DNA of 9,040 bases, from NCBI GenBank assembly GCA_024654105.1, contig JANLID010000412.1, positions 1 to 9,040 of the forward strand, written 5' to 3'. Under the pieces are notes generated by a model. It did not search any database and was not told where the DNA came from. It saw only the letters and a list, made by a program, of their open reading frames with translations. The first letter of the stretch is position 1, and each line of letters opens with the position of its first letter. This DNA comes from Gallionella sp. (GTDB taxonomy: Bacteria; Pseudomonadota; Gammaproteobacteria; Burkholderiales; Gallionellaceae). A program made the position numbers and the translations under genes. Of the stretch, positions 5,763 through 9,040 are shown piece after piece.

Positions 5763-7079
5763 GTGAGCACTGTGGCCAAGACGGCAAGCAAGGGTAAGTA
5801 TGGCGATTTAGGCCAACGTTTGTGGTTTTTGCTGGGCGCATTGGTGGTGTTCCGTATCGGTGCGCACATTCCGGTGCCGGGTATTGACCCGACAGTATTG
5901 GCGGATTTGTTCAAGTCGCAAAAAAATGGCATCCTGGGCATGTTCAATATGTTCTCCGGCGGTGCGTTGTCGCGCTTCACCATTTTTGCGCTGGGTATCA
6001 TGCCATACATTTCCGCATCGATCATCATGCAGCTTGGCGCGATAGCGGTTCCGCATCTCGAGCAATTGAAGAAGGAAGGCGAAGCCGGTCGTCGCAAGAT
6101 GACGCAGTACACCCGCTACGGCACCCTGGCGCTGGCTTTTTTTCAGGCATTTGGCATTTCTGTGGCGCTGCAATCGCAGCCGGGATTGGTACCGAATCCG
6201 GGAGCGCTGTTCCAGTTGACTTCGGTGGTTACCCTGGTGACCGGCACGATGTTCCTGATGTGGCTGGGTGAGCAGATTACCGAACGTGGTTTGGGTAACG
6301 GTATTTCGCTGATCATTTTTGCCGGTATCGCGGCAGGGTTGCCCAGTGCGATTGGCAGCACTTTGGAGTTGGCGCGTACCGGGGCTTTTTCCATTCCATT
6401 GGTGTTGTTGTTGTTCTTTGGCGCGATTGCGGTAACGGCGCTGGTGGTGTTTGTTGAGCGCGGTCAGCGCAAGATATTGGTGAATTACGCCAAGCGGCAA
6501 GTGGGTAACAAGGTGTATGGCGGGCAAAGCTCCCATCTGCCGCTGAAGATAAATATGGCCGGTGTGATCCCGCCGATTTTTGCCTCCAGCATCATCTTGT
6601 TTCCGGCGACGATTGCTGGTTGGTTTGGTAGCGGGCAGGGCATGAGTTGGCTGAAGGATATCAGTGACAAGCTTTCTCCTGGGCAGCCGATTTATGTGTT
6701 GGTGTATGCCGCAGCGATTGTGTTTTTCTGTTTTTTCTATACGGCATTGGTGTTTAGCCCGAAAGAAACGGCGGATAACTTGAAAAAGAGCGGCGCGTTT
6801 TTGCCGGGGATTCGTCCCGGCGAACAAACTGCGCGCTACGTTGAAAAGATCATGCTGCGCCTGACCATGGTGGGTGCGGTGTATATCACGTTAGTTTGTT
6901 TGCTGCCCGAATTTCTGGTGGTGAAGTGGAATGTGCCGTTTTACTTTGGCGGCACGTCGTTGTTGATTCTGGTGGTGGTGACGATGGACTTCATGGCACA
7001 AGTGCAGTCTTATCTGATGACGCATCAGTATGAAAACCTGCTGAAAAAAGCCAATTTCAAGGGCGGGTTTGCGCGCTAA
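5763..7079 (+). CDS. secY: Protein translocase subunit SecY
   Basis: SecY is the channel of the inner-membrane SecYEG translocon, which exports unfolded proteins driven by SecA and inserts membrane proteins from the ribosome. The 438-residue product shows about ten hydrophobic segments: roughly 20-38, 72-95, 119-137, 152-170, 180-198, 211-231, 264-287, 309-331, 367-387 and 395-415. The plug region is near 55-72. The cytoplasmic loop before segment 9 has the PGIRPGEQTARY motif (348-359) needed for SecA interaction. GLGNGISLIIFAGI (176-189) and the C-terminal YLMTHQYENLLKK are typical. The start is a GTG: MSTVAKTASKGKYGDLGQRL fits the family and AAGG lies 7 nt upstream. Its TAA overlaps the infA ATG by one base. 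Confidence 0.98.
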   Translation: MSTVAKTASKGKYGDLGQRLWFLLGALVVFRIGAHIPVPGIDPTVLADLFKSQKNGILGMFNMFSGGALSRFTIFALGIMPYISASIIMQLGAIAVPHLEQLKKEGEAGRRKMTQYTRYGTLALAFFQAFGISVALQSQPGLVPNPGALFQLTSVVTLVTGTMFLMWLGEQITERGLGNGISLIIFAGIAAGLPSAIGSTLELARTGAFSIPLVLLLFFGAIAVTALVVFVERGQRKILVNYAKRQVGNKVYGGQSSHLPLKINMAGVIPPIFASSIILFPATIAGWFGSGQGMSWLKDISDKLSPGQPIYVLVYAAAIVFFCFFYTALVFSPKETADNLKKSGAFLPGIRPGEQTARYVEKIMLRLTMVGAVYITLVCLLPEFLVVKWNVPFYFGGTSLLILVVVTMDFMAQVQSYLMTHQYENLLKKANFKGGFAR

Positions 7080-7297
7080 TGGCTAAAGAAGATGTGATTC
7101 AGATGCAGGGCGAGATCGAGGAGTCGCTGCCAAACGCGACGTTTCGGATCAAGCTGGAAAACGGTCATGTGGTGTTGGGTCATATCTCGGGGAAAATGCG
7201 TATGCACTACATTCGCATCTTGCCCGGCGACAAGGTGACCGTGGAGTTGACGCCGTATGATTTGAGCAGGGCGCGGATTGTATTCCGCGCCAAATAG
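7079..7297 (+). CDS. infA: Translation initiation factor IF-1
   Basis: IF1 is an OB-fold protein that binds the 30S A site and works with IF2 and IF3 in initiation complex formation. The 72-residue product has the family sequence (MAKEDVIQMQGEIEESLPNATFR..., GHISGKMRMHYIRILPGDKVTVELTPYDLSRARIVFR). The ATG shares its first base with the last base of the secY TAA (TAATG), and the nearest G-rich run is about 11 nt upstream, so translation is likely coupled to secY. In E. coli infA is located elsewhere; this position is usual in betaproteobacteria. The gene is followed directly by the heptad repeat. Some betaproteobacteria carry a second infA copy; none is seen here. Confidence 0.98.
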   Translation: MAKEDVIQMQGEIEESLPNATFRIKLENGHVVLGHISGKMRMHYIRILPGDKVTVELTPYDLSRARIVFRAK

Positions 7298-7361
7298 CGG
7301 GGTAGGGAGTGGAGAGTAGGAAGTGGGGAGTAGGGCAGGGTTTCCCACTTTCCACTTCCAA
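7298..7361 (+). repeat. Inverted heptad repeat forming a G-rich hairpin
   Basis: On the + strand, 7299-7340 is nearly all purine. The T residues fall exactly seven apart (7303, 7310, 7317, 7324, 7331), giving five tandem heptads of the type GGGAGTG: CGGGGTA, GGGAGTG, GAGAGTA, GGAAGTG and GGGAGTA. The segment 7341-7359 is all pyrimidine except for A at 7347 and 7354, again seven apart: the same heptad in reverse orientation. GGAAGTGG (7319-7326) pairs perfectly with CCACTTCC (7352-7359). The helix continues inwards with G-U, A-U and G-C pairs and one A-C mismatch to a 7-nt loop at 7336-7342. The hairpin ends 8 nt before the rpmJ ribosome binding site. Function unknown. Confidence 0.8.
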
Positions 7362-7378
7362 GATTTTAGGAGAGAGAA

Positions 7379-7492
7379 ATGAGAGTCCAGGCATCAGTAA
7401 AGAAAATCTGCCGTAACTGCAAGATCGTTATTCGCAAGCGTGTGGTGCGCGTCATTTGTACGGAGCCCAGACACAAGCAACGCCAGGGTTAA
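7379..7492 (+). CDS. rpmJ: 50S ribosomal protein L36, zinc-binding form
   Basis: L36 is the smallest 50S protein, a zinc ribbon that stabilises 23S rRNA late in assembly. The short frame encodes 37 residues, MRVQASVKKICRNCKIVIRK through RHKQRQG. All four zinc ligands are present: C11, C14, C27 and H32. A strong ribosome binding site, AGGAG (7368-7372), lies 6 nt before the ATG. This gives rpmJ an independent start signal, which fits its separation from infA by the heptad repeat hairpin. It is the last gene of the spc operon; the -35 element of the alpha promoter overlaps its stop. Confidence 0.97.
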   Translation: MRVQASVKKICRNCKIVIRKRVVRVICTEPRHKQRQG

Positions 7493-7522
7493 TTGAGCAA
7501 AATCAGCTCTTGGTGATATAAT
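7493..7522 (+). promoter_or_regulatory. Extended -10 sigma70 promoter for the alpha operon
   Basis: TATAAT at 7517-7522 is preceded by TGA (7514-7516), giving the full extended -10 motif TGnTATAAT. A -35 candidate TTGAGC lies at 7493-7498 with an 18-nt spacer and touches the rpmJ stop. The predicted start falls near 7529, inside a pyrimidine-only tract (7522-7533), leaving a leader of only about 20 nt before rpsM. The position, directly before rpsM, fits an alpha-operon promoter. Confidence 0.7.
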
Positions 7523-7550
7523 TTTTCTTTTTTAAAGATAGGGTAGCTGC

Positions 7551-7916
7551 ATGGCACGTATTGCAGGGGTAAATATCCCCAACCATCAACACGCTGTGAT
7601 TGCCTTGACTGCAATCTACGGTCTCGGACGTTCGCGCTCGCAAAATATTTGCGCGTTGGCTGGTGTGAATGCCAGCACCAAGATGAAAGACTTGACTGAC
7701 GCAGAAGTAGAGAAGCTGCGCGAACAAGTCGCCCGATTCACGGTGGAAGGTGATTTGCGTCGTGAAACGACGATGAACATCAAGCGTCTGATGGACTTGG
7801 GCTGCTATCGCGGCGTGCGTCATCGTCGCGGCTTGCCGTGCCGTGGTCAGCGCACTCGTACCAACGCGCGCACCCGCAAGGGGCCGCGCAAGGCGATTGC
7901 CGGTGCCAAGAAGTAA
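7551..7916 (+). CDS. rpsM: 30S ribosomal protein S13
   Basis: S13 sits in the 30S head, contacts P-site tRNA through its C-terminal tail, and makes bridges to L5 and L31. The 121-residue product begins MARIAGVNIPNH, contains the helix-turn-helix-like region around AIYGLGRSRSQNICALAGV (about 23-41), and carries the signature RGVRHRRGLPCRGQRTRTNARTRKG (about 87-111) before a basic tail. ATG 7551 has a modest ribosome binding site (GGGT, 7541-7544). It is the first gene of the alpha operon, behind its own promoter, with a leader too short to hold the S4-binding pseudoknot known from E. coli rpsM mRNA. Confidence 0.98.
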   Translation: MARIAGVNIPNHQHAVIALTAIYGLGRSRSQNICALAGVNASTKMKDLTDAEVEKLREQVARFTVEGDLRRETTMNIKRLMDLGCYRGVRHRRGLPCRGQRTRTNARTRKGPRKAIAGAKK

Positions 7917-7947
7917 GTTTGCTATAACGATGCTTAGAGGATAGATC

Positions 7948-8337
7948 ATGGTCAAGCCAAGCACGAAAGTGCGCAAGAAAGTCAAAAAGAACGTGGCGGA
8001 AGGCATTGCTCACGTTCATGCTTCTTTTAATAACACCATCGTCACTATTACCGACCGTCAAGGCAACGCCTTGGCATGGTCTACCAGTGGCGCGAGTGGT
8101 TTTAAGGGTTCGCGTAAAAGTACGCCGTTTGCTGCACAGGTTGCAGCAGAGTTGGTGGGCAAGGCTGCGGTTGAATGCGGTGTTAAGAATCTTGAAGTGC
8201 GCATCAAGGGCCCCGGCCCCGGCCGCGAGTCTGCAGTGCGCGCGTTGAATGCGGCTGGTTTTAAGATCACCAGCATTTCCGATATTACACCGGTGCCGCA
8301 CAATGGTTGCCGTCCGCCTAAAAAGCGCCGTATCTAA
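7948..8337 (+). CDS. rpsK: 30S ribosomal protein S11
   Basis: S11 lies in the 30S platform near the E-site mRNA. The 129-residue product carries the family blocks VAEGIAHVHASFNNTIVTITDRQGNAL (about 16-42), GFKGSRKSTPFAAQVAAE, VRIKGPGPGRESAVRALN, and the C-terminal PHNGCRPPKKRRI. The last includes the Asn-Gly known to form isoaspartate in E. coli S11. ATG 7948 has AGAGG 7 nt upstream (7936-7940). A short tandem duplication begins in its last codons and runs past the stop. Confidence 0.98.
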   Translation: MVKPSTKVRKKVKKNVAEGIAHVHASFNNTIVTITDRQGNALAWSTSGASGFKGSRKSTPFAAQVAAELVGKAAVECGVKNLEVRIKGPGPGRESAVRALNAAGFKITSISDITPVPHNGCRPPKKRRI

Positions 8338-8351
8338 TCAGTATCTAATTC
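8330..8351 (+). repeat. 11-nt tandem duplication across the rpsK stop
   Basis: GTATCTAATCA (8330-8340) is followed at once by GTATCTAATTC (8341-8351): nine identical bases, then two differences. The first copy contains the last bases of rpsK and its TAA stop. The second copy lies in the rpsK-rpsD gap, 2 nt before the rpsD ribosome binding site. It looks like a small replication-slippage duplication. Confidence 0.75.
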
Positions 8352-8353
8352 TT

Positions 8354-8361
8354 GGGGAGAG
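8354..8361 (+). promoter_or_regulatory. Strong ribosome binding site before the rpsD TTG start
   Basis: GGGGAGAG lies 6 nt before TTG 8368. It is the element that decides this start, because no in-frame ATG or GTG exists nearby; the ATG inside codons 5-7 is out of frame. Confidence 0.7.
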
Positions 8362-8367
8362 CCGATC

Positions 8368-8997
8368 TTGGCTAGAAATCTTGATGCAAAGTGCCGCCAG
8401 TGCCGCCGCGAAGGCGAGAAGCTGTTTCTGAAAGGTGAAAAATGTTTCACCGACAAGTGCGCCGTTGAGCGCAGGGCTTATCCGCCCGGCCAGCACGGCC
8501 AGAAGAAAAATACCCGTCTGTCCGAGTACGGTGGCCAGTTACGTGAGAAACAAAAGGTTCGCCGCATTTATGGAGTACTGGAAAAACAGTTCCGTCTGAC
8601 CTACAGGGCAGCGGAGCAACAGCGCGGCATCACCGGCGAGAATCTGCTGCAGAATCTGGAATCCCGCCTGGATAACGTATCCTATCGCATGGGGTTTGGT
8701 GCGTCGCGCGCCGAGGCTCGCCAAGTGGTACGTCATAACGGTGTGCTGGTGAATGGCAAGCGCGTCAACATCCCTTCCTATCAAGTGCGCTCCGGCGATG
8801 TGGTTGAAGTAGCCGAAAAATCCAAGGTGCAGTTGCGCATCAAGGCAGCTATCGAGGCGGCGGGGCAGCGCGGTTTTCCGGAATGGATCGAAATGGACAT
8901 CAAGGCATTCAAGGGAATATTCAAAGCCAAGCCACAACGTGCCGAACTGCCCGCAACCATCAACGAGCATCTCGTGGTTGAGTTGTATTCCAAGTAA
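8368..8997 (+). CDS. rpsD: 30S ribosomal protein S4
   Basis: S4 nucleates assembly of the 30S body on the 5' domain of 16S rRNA. In E. coli it represses the alpha operon. The 209-residue product begins MARNLDAKCRQCRREGEKL when TTG 8368 is read as start; this is the family's N-terminus, so the TTG is well supported. A full zinc-type motif is present: C9, C12, C26 and C31. The S4 RNA-binding domain (about 97-160) contains NVSYRMGFGASRAEARQ.V.HNGV.VNGKRVNIPSY. The sequence ends with the typical EHLVVELYSK. A strong GGGGAGAG precedes the start and may offset the weaker codon. rpoA follows after 17 nt. Confidence 0.98.
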   Translation: MARNLDAKCRQCRREGEKLFLKGEKCFTDKCAVERRAYPPGQHGQKKNTRLSEYGGQLREKQKVRRIYGVLEKQFRLTYRAAEQQRGITGENLLQNLESRLDNVSYRMGFGASRAEARQVVRHNGVLVNGKRVNIPSYQVRSGDVVEVAEKSKVQLRIKAAIEAAGQRGFPEWIEMDIKAFKGIFKAKPQRAELPATINEHLVVELYSK

Positions 8998-9014
8998 CCC
9001 ACGCGGAGTAGCGT

Positions 9015-9040
9015 ATGCATAAGAATGAATTTTTGAAGCC
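9015..9040 (+). CDS. rpoA: RNA polymerase subunit alpha, first codons only (runs off the right edge)
   Basis: Only 26 nt are visible: an ATG followed by codons reading MHKNEFLK and the first two bases of a probable proline codon. The stretch EFLKP resembles the start of betaproteobacterial RpoA. GGAG at 9005-9008 lies 6 nt before the ATG, and rpoA is the expected gene directly after rpsD. Alpha assembles RNA polymerase and contacts activators and UP elements. The call rests mostly on gene order; the visible peptide is too short for a firm identification alone. Confidence 0.85.

Noticed and set aside
5808..6827. Long open frame on the - strand (339 codons) inside secY, and other long antisense frames (for example 3254-3946 and 4178-4864)
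   Set aside because: They lie opposite well-conserved ribosomal or SecY genes, have no ribosome binding site or recognisable family, and are explained by codon bias of the sense gene.
7076..7348. - strand open frame over infA and the heptad repeat, encoding a PLPTP-like peptide
   Set aside because: The Pro/Leu/Thr/Ser peptide is only the translation of the heptad repeat; the rest is the reverse of infA.
7495..7533. GAGC/GCTC inverted repeat followed by a T-rich run after rpmJ as a terminator
   Set aside because: The stem is only 4 bp, with an AT-rich 7-nt loop, and the T-run starts 13 nt later; the stretch is better explained as an extended -10 promoter.
7923..7928. TATAAC upstream of rpsK as a promoter
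   Set aside because: The -10 match is imperfect and I found no reasonable -35 at the right distance within the end of rpsM.
1..9040. A new gene system, mobile element, CRISPR array or phage remnant within the cluster
   Set aside because: Every coding stretch is accounted for by a complete, recognisable ribosomal protein, SecY or IF1 gene (rpoA only at its start), and the gaps are short. No transposase, integrase, tRNA or spaced-repeat array is visible.

Overview
The window is a continuous run of the bacterial S10-spc-alpha ribosomal protein super-operon, with every gene on the + strand. It suggests a betaproteobacterium. The order rpsE-rpmD-rplO-secY-infA-rpmJ-rpsM-rpsK-rpsD-rpoA is typical of that class: infA lies between secY and rpmJ, which is not the case in E. 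coli. The protein sequences also look betaproteobacterial, for example S4 with a complete four-cysteine N-terminal motif and L36 of 37 residues. A Nitrosomonadales/Gallionellaceae-like source is my impression from sequence style only and is not proven.

Layout. Positions 1-1563 are the distal S10 operon: rpsC (only its start codon lies outside the window), rplP, rpmC and rpsQ, packed with overlaps or gaps of about 1 nt. Positions 1564-1691 are the longest non-coding stretch (128 nt), with a sigma70-type promoter and a GC-rich, hairpin-forming leader in front of rplN. Positions 1692-7492 are the spc operon: rplN, rplX, rplE, rpsN, rpsH, rplF, rplR, rpsE, rpmD, rplO, secY, infA and rpmJ. Between infA and rpmJ lies a 7-nt-periodic G-rich repeat that inverts on itself into a long hairpin. 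A second promoter, with an extended -10, sits directly after rpmJ and starts the alpha operon: rpsM, rpsK, rpsD and the first codons of rpoA, which runs off the right edge. No stretch over 300 bases lacks a gene.

The genes supply the small and large ribosomal subunits, initiation factor IF1, the SecY translocon core, and (at the edge) RNA polymerase alpha. Synthesis of the translation, export and transcription machinery is thus tied together. The coding content is ordinary and intact. I see no mobile element, CRISPR array, tRNA/rRNA gene, defence system or unknown protein. The points worth a second look are in non-coding DNA: the rplN leader, the heptad repeat at 7298-7361, the alpha promoter with its homopyrimidine start region and very short leader, the TTG start of rpsD, and a small tandem duplication before rpsD.
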